Source: Callorhinus ursinus
Taxonomy: Eukaryota > Chordata > Mammalia > Carnivora > Otariidae
Reading direction: 5' to 3'
Length of the DNA: 64,000 bases
Assembly: GCF_003265705.1 (NCBI RefSeq)
Contig: NW_020312867.1
Span: 11,197,228 to 11,261,227, forward strand
This document shows, piece by piece, positions 47,401 through 58,775 of the stretch. The notes beneath the pieces are model-generated. The model had not been told where the DNA came from. It made no database searches and saw only the letters and a list, made by a program, of their open reading frames with translations. Position 1 is the first letter of the stretch. Every line of letters begins with the position of its first letter. Position numbers and translations under genes: made by a program.

Positions 47401-48931
47401 CCAGGTCTAGAACTGTCAGACTTCAGAGCTGACATTTCTACTCAGACAAGTGATTTGTCCCAAGTCCTTCCACTGGATGAGGGGAAGAATACAGCATCCA
47501 ACTCGTGCCTCCTTCGTCCTGGACAGAATCCTTCCAGTGGCCGCATGGCTGGGCCAAAAAGAAATTTCTGCTGCAAGTCCCACTTCCCACCCCAGGGCAG
47601 CTATGTAGATGGCTCAATTATCCCCTGAGTCAGGGCAATGAAAACCAATTCAAGGCCCCTGAATGCATGCCACCTTCGCCTGGGGATAGTAATCCAAAGG
47701 GGTTCAGAGGGAAGATCAATTAGCTCATTAGAAAGTGCTGGCAGGTTGCCTTTTCAGAATAAACTGGCACTGTTCAAATTGTAATAAAGATAATTATTCC
47801 CCAAACCACCTCAGTGGCATTTCAAGAATGGAACCTCCACGAACAACACCCCCTACTCCCTACAGTGACCCTGGTTATGTTACGTGATGTGATGATCAGC
47901 CTTAAAGGGGTGCAGAATGGGAGCTGGCTTGTTAAACTGGGTTGCCAGAAGTCCCTCCATCTACAAGAATTTTACTAGTATGGTATTTCGGATTCGTTCT
48001 AGGTCTGTCCACAGGGTCAAGGCAGCAAACTGGCTAAAGAGAAGCATGGCCCTTAGCTCTGTGTGCTCGGCATTGGCCTCTCCCCACGGGCAGTGCCAGG
48101 ACACAGCGATGGCACTGGAGGACACGCCCGACAAGGCTGTGTGCACACCAGACACTGGGCTCTGTGAAGGCCCCACCAACTTCCAGGGAAATGAACATGT
48201 CAGGACCATGCTCCCTTCTCACCTGGACTCGCAGTCAGGATGAACCAAACAGTCTCTGGTTTCTTTTCATCTGGTTATGGAATCTTGTAGGGAGCAGGGA
48301 AGCGGGGGTATTTCTAATCTTACAGAGGTCAGACAGCTCGAGAAGGTGGCAGCTCGCCCCTAGGTTGTCAGGACACAGGGCTCGGGTGAGGAAAACCTGT
48401 GGCGCACACGGCCATCCCAGCCAGCGAGCAGGTTCTAACCATGCCCAGGTTCTAACGCTGCCCAGCGTACAGCAGCCGGGGCGGAGGCACGTTCCAGCTG
48501 TGCAGACAGTGCGCTCTGGCTAAGGCTACTGGGATCTAGAGTGCAGTAATAAATGTGAAAGGCCTAGGAGCAGGTTCCTTACAGAAGCTGTGGGGTGGGG
48601 CAGCTCCAGGTCACAGGTCAGTGTGGAGAAGGGGTGCGGAGGCCTGTGGGAAGGACTCCAGATCCAGACCCTGCTCAAGCTGGGGGACTCGCTGTGGCCT
48701 ATCAAATCCACTAACTCCGTGCCAAGTTTCGTCTGAAAGAGGTCTCTGCTGCTTTGGTTGGAAAATCACATTAATTCTTTACTGTAGGATGGATGTTTTC
48801 CTGTAAGGAGTGGGATCATCTCACATCTAGAACTAGTGCCATCTCCTGCTCCCATTTCCACCTCCTCCCCTGACCCCGAGGTCCACTCTCATCATAACAG
48901 CCAAAGTGAGCCTTAAAAAATACCCTGATGG
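47401..48931. other. Intronic sequence without recognised elements
   Basis: Still inside the 5.8-kb intron. No coding similarity on either strand and no clear repeat. Confidence 0.4.
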
Positions 48932-49340
48932 AGGGGCGCCGGGGTGGCTCAGTCAGTTAAGCACCCGACACTTAATTTCGGCTCAGGTCATGATCTCAGG
49001 GTCGTGGGATCAGGCCCCATGTTGGGCTCGGCACTGGGCACGGAGGCTGCTTAAGATTCTCACTTTCTGGGCGCCTGGGTGGCTCAGATGGTTAAGCGTC
49101 TGCCTTCGGCTCAGGTCATGATCCCAGAGTCCTAGGATCGAGTCCCGCATCGGGCTCCCTGCTCCTTGGGAGCCTGCTTCTCCCTCTGCCTCTCTCTCTC
49201 TCTCTCTCTCATGAATAAATAAAATCTTTAAAAAAAAAAAAATTCTCACTTTCCCTCTGCCCCACCCCCCAACTTGCCCATGTGTGTGCACAAGCACGCG
49301 CCCCCTCTTGCTCTCTAAACACCCCCCAAAAAAACCCCAA
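48932..49340 (+). mobile_element. Older CAN-SINE split by a younger one
   Basis: The outer element runs 48932-49067 and resumes at 49254 to about 49340. It starts gaggggcgccggggtggctc and has the older 'gcacccgacacttaatttcg' body. The insertion falls in its CT-rich part. Confidence 0.93.
49068..49241 (+). mobile_element. Younger CAN-SINE inserted in the SINE above
   Basis: Near-consensus copy (gggcgcctgggtggctcaga, agtcccgcatcgggctccct) with an A12 tail. The target duplication ATTCTCACTTTC is identical at 49056-49067 and 49242-49253. Confidence 0.97.
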
Positions 49341-49559
49341 AACCCTGATGGAGCCACAGCCCAGGGGACACCCTTCCTGTCTCTGGCAGCTTCTGGGGCC
49401 TGTGTGACCTGGTCCTCCATTACCTGGAGGATGTCACCTGCTCTTACCAACCGCCCCCGCCCCTCCTGCCTCAATGGCCTCTTTGCTGATGGGCAGCCTG
49501 TGGTCCTGCTCTCATGACAGGGCTTCATGATGGCTCTGTTCTTGGCCTGAACGTCCTTC

Positions 49560-49862
49560 CCCAGGGGGCCTACATGGCTCCCTCCACCTGCCCTGTTCAG
49601 TTCCTTGCTCAAGGTCATCTTTTCAGTGAGGCTTAGCCTGACCCTATTTCACACTTACCAGCCCTCACTCCCAATACCCACTCCTGCCCTGTATTTTTCT
49701 TATACTTACTATGCTTACTGTCTAGGGTTTGTATTCCTCTGTCTAGAATGTAAATGCCGACGGCGGGAATTTTGTTTTATTCACTGTGAAATCCCAAGTG
49801 CCTAGAACAGTACCCTGGCACAGGGTTGGTGCTTAGTAAATATTTGTAGAATGCCTACGAAG
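49560..49862 (+). mobile_element. L2 LINE 3'-end fragment
   Basis: gaggcttagcctgaccctat, ctgtctagaatgtaaatgcc, cctagaacagtaccctggca and tagtaaatatttgtagaatg are in the L2 order and orientation. Confidence 0.85.
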
Positions 49863-50074
49863 TAGTGACAGCACTGAGTGCCTGGCTACCCAGGCAGCCA
49901 AGGGAGGGAGACCTCTATCAGCATTCCAGAAACCCATCAATGAGAAAAAGGAGATGGAGGGGGAATGACCTCAGAGCTGGAAGCCTTCCTTTTAGAATTC
50001 ACGGTGGTTAGACCAATCGATGAAATGGATCAACACTTAGAGGCCCAACCATTTAATTAGAAAAATAGCTGTAC

Positions 50075-50180
50075 CTTAGTAATTCCCAAAACGCCAATGT
50101 TGGGACTGGATGAAGTAGAGCCATTCCCAGTACCAAATATGCCATCGAGAACACAGGAGAGACCCTCCACGAAAATCCCC
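50075..50180 (-). CDS. SLC23A2: SLC23A2 exon, residues ~417-452, carrying the NAT signature
   Basis: This 106-bp exon finishes the split Arg codon and reads [20 protein letters not shown], then [15 protein letters not shown], ending in phase 0. The stretch [10 protein letters not shown] fits the nucleobase-ascorbate transporter signature (Q/E/P)NxGxxxxT(R/K/G), which shapes substrate and cation binding in this family. Its last residue, Lys, is also the last codon of the exon. The acceptor is attttag with a pyrimidine-rich lead and the donor is GTACAG, which departs from the GTAAGT consensus after the first four bases. Confidence 0.97.
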
Positions 50181-50279
50181 CTAAAATGTAAAGGAATGGG
50201 GGAAAGAGAAACATTCATTCAATGGGGGAAATGAGTGAAATATGCTCTAAGTGGCTGCACCCCAAAGGTGGTGTGCACG

Positions 50280-50425
50280 GCTGGGGAGCCTCCACACTCC
50301 TGGGAAGGGTTAGAAGTGCAGAGTCTCAGGCCCCACCCCAGACCTGCTGAAGTAGAACCTGCATTTTAACAGGATCCCCCATGCTCATTCAACTGTGAGA
50401 AGCACTTCTGGGAACCACACATTAG
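50280..50425 (-). mobile_element. MER5B-like hAT fragment
   Basis: gtctcaggccccaccccaga, then tagaacctgcattttaacag and ctgtgagaagcacttctggg follow this short Charlie element in reverse. Confidence 0.6.
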
Positions 50426-50995
50426 ACACAGGTGTTTAAAAACCATTCCAAATTAAAGACTTTTAGCCAGAAAACAGAGCTATTTGTTGGGATCTAAGAC
50501 AAATATGGGCCGTCTGGCTGATCTGATTCCTTTATTATTAATAGTTTCATCAGGAAGGAAATGCTTTGTAATTTTGTCAACTTTGGAACTTTTTAAAAAC
50601 AATCGATTTGTAAGTAACTCCATCAAATGCAACATCCATTAGAGAAAGCTGCAAAAACCTGGAGTGTAAACACTAATAACAGAACCGAAGCAAGACATGC
50701 TAAGAGACCAGTCTACTGGATCTTATCATACGCAATCCTTCCAGGAGGGCAGCAGCTGGCTGGGCAAGGGGAGGGGGGAGCTGAAGTACGCTCTTCTCTG
50801 AGGCCTCCACAGGGTCCAATTCGCTCTCAGCATCCAGAAACTGAAGACCAGGTGTGTTGAGAAGATAAGCCCCACCGCCCGTAAGTCTCAAGATTCTGCA
50901 GCCTTCACCTATTCCTGCTCTTCTTGTTCCTCTACATGGGAATTATAATTGTGAATAGAGGACACAGCATTTACCCCTAAGAACAGTAATGGAAA

Positions 50996-51188
50996 GGGGC
51001 ACCTGGGTGGCTCAGTGGTTAAGCGCCTGCCTTCGGCTCAGGTCGTGATCCCAGGGTCCTGGGATCGAGCCCTGCATCGGGCTCCCCGCTCTGCGGGAAG
51101 CCTGCTTCTCCCCCCCCCGCCCCCCCCTGCTTTGTTTCCACCTTATGGCAAAAAAAAAAAAATATAAAAAAAAAAAAAAAAAAAAAAA
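50996..51188 (+). mobile_element. CAN-SINE with long A tail
   Basis: The head ggggcacctgggtggctcag is followed by cgagccctgcatcgggctcc. The C-rich segment ccccccccgccccccc replaces the usual CT body. Target duplication AACAGTAA[T/C]GGAAA lies on both sides. Confidence 0.96.
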
Positions 51189-51545
51189 ACAGTAACGGAA
51201 AGAAGAAATCAAAGGGGACATCCATCCATGACCCCAAACCAAGCAAAGAAAGATGGCACTGCCTCACATCTGTTGTGGCGAGTTTAAGGTCTGGCATGGT
51301 CTCAGAGAGAGCATCTTACATGGCTGTCAAGGCGGAAGGAAGGGTGGGAACTGCCCTCCATGCTACAATGAGCAAAATGAGAGCAAAATGGGGGCAGTGA
51401 CTTGTCCCAAGACAGACAACCAATAAAGAGCCCTGCTGCCTGGCTGCTTCCATGCTGAAAACTCCTTTTCTTCTCCAAGATTAACCAAAGAGCCAAGCGA
51501 TGAGGCACTGGGCCCAAGAAGAACTCCATTTTCTGAGGAACATAC

Positions 51546-51693
51546 CTGTTGATTGCATGGATGGGGGGCGGCGGTGCACAGGAGAGCCTTGCGCAGGCGT
51601 AATAATCCCCGATGGACTCAATAATACTGGCGACCACTGCGCTGAGCATGCCGATGACACCGGCGGCGGAGACGGTGGGCAGGCCCCACTGAA
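51546..51693 (-). CDS. SLC23A2: SLC23A2 exon, residues ~368-417 (substrate-domain helix)
   Basis: This 148-bp exon completes the split Phe and reads [20 protein letters not shown], then [19 protein letters not shown], then PPPPIHAIN and two bases of the Arg codon. The Glu-Ser-Ile-Gly-Asp-Tyr-Tyr segment is a highly conserved SLC23 feature. In the related UraA/UapA structures the equivalent helix (TM8) carries a Glu that contacts substrate. I infer the Glu here plays that part and cannot test it from sequence alone. Splice sites are cctag at the acceptor and GTATGT at the donor. Confidence 0.97.
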
Positions 51694-52760
51694 CTAGGGA
51701 AGGAAAACAGGTGAAAGGAATCAAGACAGCAAAGGACTCCACACGACACACTCAGATTCCAAGGCGCAGGGAAAATCTTTTGTTTATTTTTAAGTGTCAC
51801 TCATCAGTGCACTAGATGCCTGGGGACAGTTCCTGAGTCAGATGAACCAGGACTGGTCTGTTCTCTGTCTTTAATAAAAAGCAAGTGGTTAGAAGAGGAG
51901 GCTGCTTCCAAGCCACGCTTGGTGTCTTCTACTAAATTACAATTTAACAGAGCCCACTAGGGTAAGAATTCCTGTTGGGATGGATATTTCTATGAAGAAG
52001 ATTTTTAACCCTGCTGTGCAAAGTATGGCACAAAACAACGGGGATCTTGCCCGGGTGGTGGCATTAAATGAAAATGCAGTGAAAAGTCACCACCAGCTAA
52101 ATTTAAATCCCAGCAGTAAAGCATGGCATCAGACACAGACGGCCCTCTGATGTAAGATCAGTGTTTTTTTTTTTTTTTTTTTTTTTTACAGTAAATCATG
52201 TTATGGAAAATTAAAGAGTTTCCTTTAAAAAGCAAAGCGAAGTCCCCAGGTCACTTTCTCTTGAGTATCTGGACTGTCACACGAGCCGCAGCGGGGGACC
52301 CAGCTTTGGGAAGAGGAAGAGGAAGTGCAGCGAGCAGACAGGCCAGGGGTGTGTGCGAGGGCAGGACTGCTGCCGCCTGGGAGCACACAGGGCCAGGGTC
52401 AGTCACCGTGGCCTTCCGGGCGGGTTTGGAGCAGATTTTTCTCGTGCCCATGATTTCTTTATCCAGCAACATTTTGTATTTTCTAAGCAATCTTTTACAT
52501 AGTTACCTTGTTACTGACAGAGCATTGTGGTTTCATTTTAGTGTCTTGATTTGTAGGGGGGAATACTCATTTTGCCATTTATTGTTTCTTCAGAAATTGC
52601 CTTTTACTTCTTAGTCTCTTTACACTGTTTTTTTTCTTTTTCCCTTTTGCCTGCAGCCCTTAACTTTGATTTTGTAAAATCTTTATTCCATCTACTTCAA
52701 CATTTTAAATCGTACTCTTCTAAATTTTTGATCCCTCTTCCTTCAGATCATTTCTATATA
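51694..52760. other. Intronic sequence with a T-run
   Basis: In the 3.6-kb intron. A T run of about 23 bases lies near 52166-52188. No coding similarity. Confidence 0.4.
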
Positions 52761-53079
52761 CAGTAGACCCTTGAACAGCACAGGTTTGAACCGCACTGGT
52801 CCACTTACTTGCAGGTTTTTTCCAATAAATGCAGTACAATAGTATAAATATATTTTCTCTTATGATTTTCTTAGTAGCATTTTATTTTCTCTAGCTTATT
52901 TTTTTTGTAAGGATACAGTGTATAAAACATGTAACATACAAAACGTGTTAATTAGCTGTTGACCTTATTAGTAAGGGTCTTAGTAGTTAAGTTTTGGGGA
53001 AGAAAGTTATATGCAGATTTTTGATGGTGGGGGTGGGGTGCACCAACCTCCCCCCCTCCACTTGTTCAAGAGTCAGCTA
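52761..53079 (+). mobile_element. Tigger-family MITE, MER8-like
   Basis: Left end CAGTAGACCCTTGAAC and right end gttcaagagtcagcta are imperfect inverted repeats (12 of 16). The interior ttatgattttcttagtagca and tatacaaacatgtaacat-like text fits this non-autonomous family. A TA dinucleotide precedes it, as expected for Tc1/mariner-like insertion. Confidence 0.8.
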
Positions 53080-53633
53080 CATGTGTGCGTATGTGCATAT
53101 AAATCTTGTTGGCTTCCAGCCTTCTCTTTGAACTGTTATTTAACCCCCTTTAACTAAAATGCCTAATTTATGATGTTACTTTAAAGCAATTTCTCAGCCT
53201 CAGCGCTACTGACATTTTGGGCCCCCAAACTGTGTTTTAACCAATTTTTCTCACACTAAAGACTAAGGACCTCTGCCGTAGATATCTGGAAACCTGTCTC
53301 CAGACTGAGCCAAACTGTCAGAGGGGGTGCCCTCCTGCTCTCTGGGGTGGCCTTCTGCCCCAGGAGCCGTGGCCCCAGAGCAGCTTGAGGCAGTGAAGGG
53401 CTGTGGTGAGGAGGAGCCCAACAGCACAGCCTGCCATCCTGGGGCCAGGTGCCCAGTCCACTTGGCCATGGCCCCTCATGCACGGGGGGGGGGAGGACCC
53501 TGGGGACATCTCTTTGGTGTCTCAGCACATGCACAGCTGCTCTTCCCAAACAGCCTACCCTGTGTTCCTCATTTGTGCTCATCTTGGGACTGGCCTGCAC
53601 CACAGAGAAGACCTCCCAGCGTTTGCTCTTCCT

Positions 53634-53821
53634 TTTTTTAAAGATTTTATTTATTTGACAGAGAGAGACAAAGCAAGAGAGGGGATACAAGCAAGGGGAG
53701 TGGGAGACGGAGTGGGAGAGGGAGAAGCAGGCCTCCCAACGTGGGGTTTCGACCCCAGGACCCTGGGACCATGACCCGAGCCGAAGGCAGACGCCCAACG
53801 ACTGAGCCATCCAGGAGCCCC
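53634..53821 (-). mobile_element. CAN-SINE, reverse orientation
   Basis: Reversed tail aaagattttatttatttgac, purine-rich reversed body, and reversed head gactgagccatccaggagcc. Confidence 0.95.
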
Positions 53822-53856
53822 AGGTTACAGATATATTTTAAAAAATCTTTCAGCAA

Positions 53857-54048
53857 GGGGTCCTGGGTGGCTCTTGATTAAGAGTTGATTAAGCATCTGC
53901 CTTTGGCCCGGGCCATGGTCCGGGGGTCCTGGGATCAAGCCCCGCGTCAGGCTCCCCGCTCATCAGGTAGCCCGCTTCTCCCTCTCCCTCTGTTCCTCCT
54001 CCTTGCTTATGCTCTCGCTCTAAGAAATAAACAAAATCTTTAAAAAAA
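53857..54048 (+). mobile_element. CAN-SINE with internal duplication
   Basis: The head ggggtcctgggtggctcttg has an extra 'attaagagttgattaag' in the A-box region. Target duplication TC[T/C]TTCAGCAA occurs at 53846-53856 and 54049-54059. It lies only 35 bp from an oppositely oriented copy. Confidence 0.95.
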
Positions 54049-54059
54049 TCCTTCAGCAA

Positions 54060-55296
54060 ACTATACTTTTTATTAGTCAAAAAGAAATGGCTTTTTTCTT
54101 TGCCCCCCCTTTAATGCTTTTCATTTTGGAATCTATTTATTCTATTTAGCCATAAGTTAACAAAGCCACATTCACTTTTGTTAGCATCTGCCTGGTATAC
54201 CTTTGTCCATTTCTTTATAATCCATAGCAACTTAGATTTCCAGCATGTGCTCTTCCTACCAGCCTCCCACACCTCCTTCTGACTGCCTGACCAACAGGTT
54301 TCATCTCATTTTATCTCGGATTATATGTCTGTTTATAAACCATGCATTTATTCTTTTTTGGGAAAAGGGACAGGTGTACATAAATACATAGTTAGACCAT
54401 ATGATCTTATGAGAATATTATTTTAAAAAGAATAAACTTTTTTAAGTCTAAACCTGTCAATGATAAAAGGAACTGCCAACATCACTATCATTTAACATGC
54501 TGGGAACAGTTTCCTTAAAACCAACCTTACTATTCTTGGCTTTTCCTGCTTTTTCTCCTTATCATCATAAAATGTGAAGATGTGGCTACTGAGCAGGGGA
54601 ATAAATCAGCAGAACTCGACTAAGGTCAGGTTTCGGTTCTAATTAAAAGGCCCAAGCATTAATAACCACTGGATTCATGCAAGTCACTTTTGGCGCTGGG
54701 ACCTAGAAAGTATTATGTGTGAATCCAAGTGATACCTCAGCTTGGGACTGCACCTCCCACCCCACACACCTTGACAAGAGTTATCCAACACTATTATAAC
54801 TTAAGAGCCATCTTCCACCTATTGGTGAGTATCCCTTTACTTCTGACAGCTGTGACCAAATAAAAAACAAAGATTATGGCTACCCATTAAAAGATTACAC
54901 AAATCCCATCATGCTTGAGCAGTCGGCTTGCTAATCTTCAGGCCTCTCCTGCTGAAGCCTGCTCTGTGTGGGCAGCTTAGGTACCATGCAGCACTATACT
55001 TGCCTTCTTCAACCCTGGCAAGAGACCCTTTGTCCAGGATTTCATCCCAGTGGAACCAAAAGAACTAGTTCATCTGGGAAGGGAGCTGGCAAATCTCTGA
55101 GCATTAGTGTCAGTCCTCTGGGGTCAGGGTCTCCCCCTGTCCGCTGTCAAATCCTCTGAATGGTAAAACTTTCAAGGGACATTCTAGGACAAAGAAGGCT
55201 TTTCAAGCTGCAGAACCTTCTGCCGCCTTCCAGCTCCTCTAAGGAGGGCTCTTGTGAGCTCCTGACCCTTCTCCCTCTGGCCATCAGGGTACTTAC
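54060..55296. other. Intronic sequence without recognised elements
   Basis: AT-rich, no coding similarity, ends at the donor of the 55297-55453 exon. Confidence 0.4.
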
Positions 55297-55453
55297 ACGG
55301 GTACGGGACCTTAAACCACGGGGCTACCAGAAGCACGCCCTGCCTGGCGTCCGTCCGAGCATAGAAGCCGTACTTTGTGCTGTCGGGAGGGAAGACGTCA
55401 GTCACTGTGAAGATGAAGCACAGCAGCCAGGACACAAGGATGGCCAGGATGAT
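55297..55453 (-). CDS. SLC23A2: SLC23A2 exon, residues ~316-368
   Basis: This 157-bp exon begins in phase 0 with [20 protein letters not shown], a complete hydrophobic membrane segment. It continues through [19 protein letters not shown] and ends [12 protein letters not shown] plus one base of a split Phe codon. The acceptor is ttttag and the donor GTAAGT (55291-55296). The hydrophilic second half with its Tyr-Gly-Phe-Tyr stretch would be a loop between helices. The frame continues exactly into the exon ending at 51693. Confidence 0.97.
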
Positions 55454-55954
55454 CTAAAAGTGGTGAAAGGGAAAAGCTCCATGAGGCCAACCAAGGTGGT
55501 GGATGCTGGCAAAACACACATCTTCCTATGGCCTGAATATCATACCCCAGAACCTCCACCATCGTTGGTACTTTGCAGAAAAAAACACATTACAGACCTG
55601 CTGAGAGCCTACTCCTGGATGGAATCACATCTAGAGAGAGCAGTTTTATGCAGGTAAAGCTATTTTAACTCCCAGCCTGGCTAGAAAATAAGAATAACGG
55701 ACAAGGTACTTGCAGAAGCCATGGGAACACAGATCTCCCTCTGTCTCAAGAACAGTGCCCTTCTTCACACTCCTGAGAGGATTTCAAAACCACAACCTTC
55801 TGCCGCTGGTAAACCTTAAGCCCACGACAATTTCGTGCTCATTAGTACCCTGATGTTACAACCCCAACCTAGTTCCCCCAGGAAGACATGCTTAAAACTT
55901 CCTTTCACATAAACAAAGGCAGTATTGTCGGAAAAAACAGAAGTGACTACTCAC

Positions 55955-56075
55955 AGGGAACATTTTGAAAAGCTGTAACTTGTATGCAGTCCATCCTTTC
56001 TTGGATTTGTAAATTGGGAGAGGAAATTTAACATTTCTGGCATACTGCGAAAACAATAATACTAGGAAAATTGTC
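55955..56075 (-). CDS. SLC23A2: SLC23A2 exon, residues ~276-315 (transmembrane segment plus cytosolic loop)
   Basis: This 121-bp exon starts with the third base of a split Leu codon. It reads [15 protein letters not shown], then [17 protein letters not shown], and ends LFKMFP. The acceptor follows a CT-repeat tract (minus-strand ...ctctctcatcag) and the donor is GTGAGT at 55949-55954, leaving phase 0. The first part is the end of a hydrophobic membrane helix. The Lys-rich middle is the intracellular loop typical of SVCT2. It is the most 5' exon I can identify here and joins the next exon across a 501-bp intron. The sequence matches the SVCT2 family closely from memory. Confidence 0.95.
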
Positions 56076-56216
56076 CTGATGAGAGAGAGAGAGAGAAAAT
56101 AAACTAGGTTAAAGGTTGTCTGTGTTTTAAAATAATACTCAAAGCTTCAACAGCAAAACTGACCACATATATTCGATTCATTTCTCTAGAAAGCTCCTAG
56201 TCCTATTAACTGTTAT

Positions 56217-56423
56217 TTGGGGAGGTGCCTGGGTGGCTCAGTCGTTAAGCGTCTGCCTTCGGCTCAGGTCATGATCCCAGGGTCCTGGGATTGAGCCCCA
56301 CATCGGGCTCCCTGCTTAGAGGGAAGGCCTGCTTCTCCCTCCCCCACCCCCCCTGCTTGTGTTCCCTCTTTTGCTGTGTCTCTCTGTCAAATAAATAAAT
56401 AAATAAAATCTTAAAAAAAAAAA
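56217..56423 (+). mobile_element. CAN-SINE, young-looking
   Basis: ggtgcctgggtggctcagtc, gagccccacatcgggctccc and a (AAAT)n tail. AACTGTTAT is duplicated at 56208-56216 and 56424-56432. It sits 142 bp upstream of the exon at 55955-56075. Confidence 0.95.
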
Positions 56424-56879
56424 AACTGTTATCTTATCTTTTGGAAATGCCATTTTGGGAAAGATATTAGTTCTAGGCATATCTTGATACTAAATGAAAC
56501 TGCCATATAAAGCTTTGGCTAAATTTTCCTTAACAGAATAAGAAAACCTGAAGAATGCACATACTCAGGAGAGATGCTCACACCACGTAAGGGAAAAAGA
56601 TACCACATACAAGACAATGCACACTATAATCACAACTAGGAATTAACTACAGAACAAGCACTTGCCACACGGGCATGTCCATGCACACATGTGTGCAAAC
56701 AGGCAAGGAGGACAGGGTCCAAAATGCTCACAGGGATTGCCTACAGTTGGCAATATGTTTTGAGACTTTTCTACTTTTCCGTATTTTGTGATTTATGTAT
56801 CAAGAGCATAAACTGCTTCAAAAAGCAAAAAGCTTCAACATTTAAGGAGGCTACATACAGAATTCAGTATTAACAACAT

Positions 56880-57095
56880 TCCTGGGAGGTTTGTCTGTGT
56901 CAGACACTATGTGAAGGCCGTCCTGCCCATCATCCCAGCCTTCTGCAGCAGTGGCTTCTATGACCACCCACGTCCCAGACAGACGAAGACAGCAGTCCAA
57001 GATCATGCAGCCAGGGTTTGCAGGGCAGGTGGGCAGGCCAGGGGGTCTAACTCTACAGCCTGGGCTCTGAACTACTTTGCCACACTATCCTAAGA
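56880..57095 (+). mobile_element. MIR element
   Basis: gacactatgtgaaggccgtc, then agtccaagatcatgcagcca, tctaactctacagcctggg and aactactttgccacacta fit MIR from its first part to its end. Confidence 0.65.
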
Positions 57096-57689
57096 GCAGG
57101 GATGCTGGGGCTGGCTCAGAAGGCTCTCTACCTTGAGCCCCACACTCCTGACCCAGCTGCACTAAGGATCACAGGAGGCAGCGACATCGGGTGACTCCTC
57201 TGCAGCAGGACCCAACACATCCTCATACGCCTGCTACCAAGCGTGGCCAGCGTGGGATGGCTTCCCATCGCTGACACAATGAAGGTCTGCAATGACGTGT
57301 TTCATCACCCACAGGGATGCACTCTCACTCACAACCCGAGGGAGAGCTGGCACAAGAGTGGGTTCTCAGTCAAAGCTCAGCTTAATTGTTCCTGGGCACA
57401 GCTCCAATTGCGGAGATGGAATTATCAGCTCCACTGACAGCCGGTCAAGTGCAGTTTCACTGTCACGTTCCTAATGAGGCATGTAGCCTATAGCCAGCTG
57501 GGGAACCGGCCCATGCCACTCCATCCTCTCCCCACCTATCCACCAAATGCTTTGCTCACTGGTGATGGGGGTCTCAGCCCAAACACAAAGTCATCAAGCC
57601 AGTACCTGTTGGAGGCTGGAAATATACATGGTGCCCAAGCTATTCCAATTCCCCCGGGGTGGTGAAGTTTAATAAAAAAATGTTATGGT

Positions 57690-57877
57690 GGGACACCTGG
57701 GTGGCTCAGTCTGTTAAGCATCTGCCTTCAGCTCAGGTGATGATCCCAGGGTCCTGGGATCAAGTCCTGCATCAGGCTCCTTGCTCAGCGGGGAGTCTGC
57801 TTCTCCCTCTGCCTCTGTCTGCCACTCCCCCTGCTTGCGCTCTCTCTCTGACAAATAAATAAAATCTTTGAAAAAAA
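57690..57877 (+). mobile_element. CAN-SINE, first of two in tandem
   Basis: ggacacctgggtggctcagt, gggatcaagtcctgcatcag and tail aaataaataaaatctttga. Preceded by atgttatgg and followed by atgttacgg. Confidence 0.95.
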
Positions 57878-57883
57878 TGTTAC

Positions 57884-58050
57884 GGGGGCGCTTGGGTGGC
57901 TCAGACTGCCTTTGACTGAGGTCATGATCCTGGAGTCCCGGGATCGAGTCCCGCATTGGGCTCCCTGTTCAGCAGGGAGTCTGCTTCTCCCTCTGACCCT
58001 CATGATCTCTCTCTTTCTCTCTCTCAAATAAATAAATCTTTAAAAAAAAA
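57884..58050 (+). mobile_element. CAN-SINE, second of two in tandem, A-box deletion
   Basis: gggggcgcttgggtggctca is joined directly to gactgcctttgactgaggtc, so the 'gttaagc' part is missing. Followed by agttatggtaatg, a third copy of the target motif. Confidence 0.93.
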
Positions 58051-58095
58051 AGTTATGGTAATGACAGGTGCCAAAACTGGTTTACTTTAAATTTA

Positions 58096-58285
58096 TTTTT
58101 TTTTAAAGATTTTATTTATTTGATAGAGACAGGGCGAAAGAGAGAACACAAGCAGGGGGGAGTGGGAGAGGGAGAAGCAGGCTTCCCACCGAGCAGGGAG
58201 CCCAATGAGAGGCTCGATCCCAGTACCCTGGGATCATGACCTGAGCTGAAGGCAGACACTTAATGACTGAGCCACCCAGGTACCC
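58096..58285 (-). mobile_element. CAN-SINE, reverse, with perfect 19-bp target-site duplication
   Basis: CTGGTTTACTTTAAATTTA occurs identically at 58077-58095 and 58286-58304. Reversed tail aaagattttatttatttgat and reversed head gactgagccacccaggtacc. The perfect duplication marks a recent event. Confidence 0.98.
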
Positions 58286-58564
58286 CTGGTTTACTTTAAA
58301 TTTAGATCAACATAAAATTTTCATGTTCCAAAAAAATGCTGATTTATTTCAAAGTGAACACTATGAGATCCCCAAAGGCCCCAAGTCTATTATTATCATT
58401 ATTTCAGGCAACACCCACCTATTATCGCCTGCACTATGGTGTTCACGTTTTAAAGCATGTTTACAAGGGGAGGAAGGACACCCAGATCTCAGGCCAAATC
58501 TGGCAGCAAAAATGAAGCGAGTGGACTAGGCAGATGAACACTCCATTTTTCTGCCACTCTAAAA

Positions 58565-58775
58565 CCCATCCCCTTCTGATTTATGTTTATCCTCAAATAG
58601 CCTGTGCAGCAGGTAGGGCAGGCAGTCCCATCACAGAGAGGTGGCAGGAGTAGAGGCTCAGGGCCGGGGTTGGGGGGGGGTGGGCAAGGGGGGGCGGGGA
58701 AGGGGGGACTGTGCCCGAGCTCACACATCTAGGCCGACCAGAGAATGGGAAAGGATGAGCCAGCCCCAGGTTCTC
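58565..58775 (+). mobile_element. MIR element with G-rich interruption
   Basis: tcatcaca-like and cccatcacagagaggtggca, then gtgcccgagctcacacatct follow MIR. A G-rich patch (58660-58708) interrupts the core. Confidence 0.5.
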
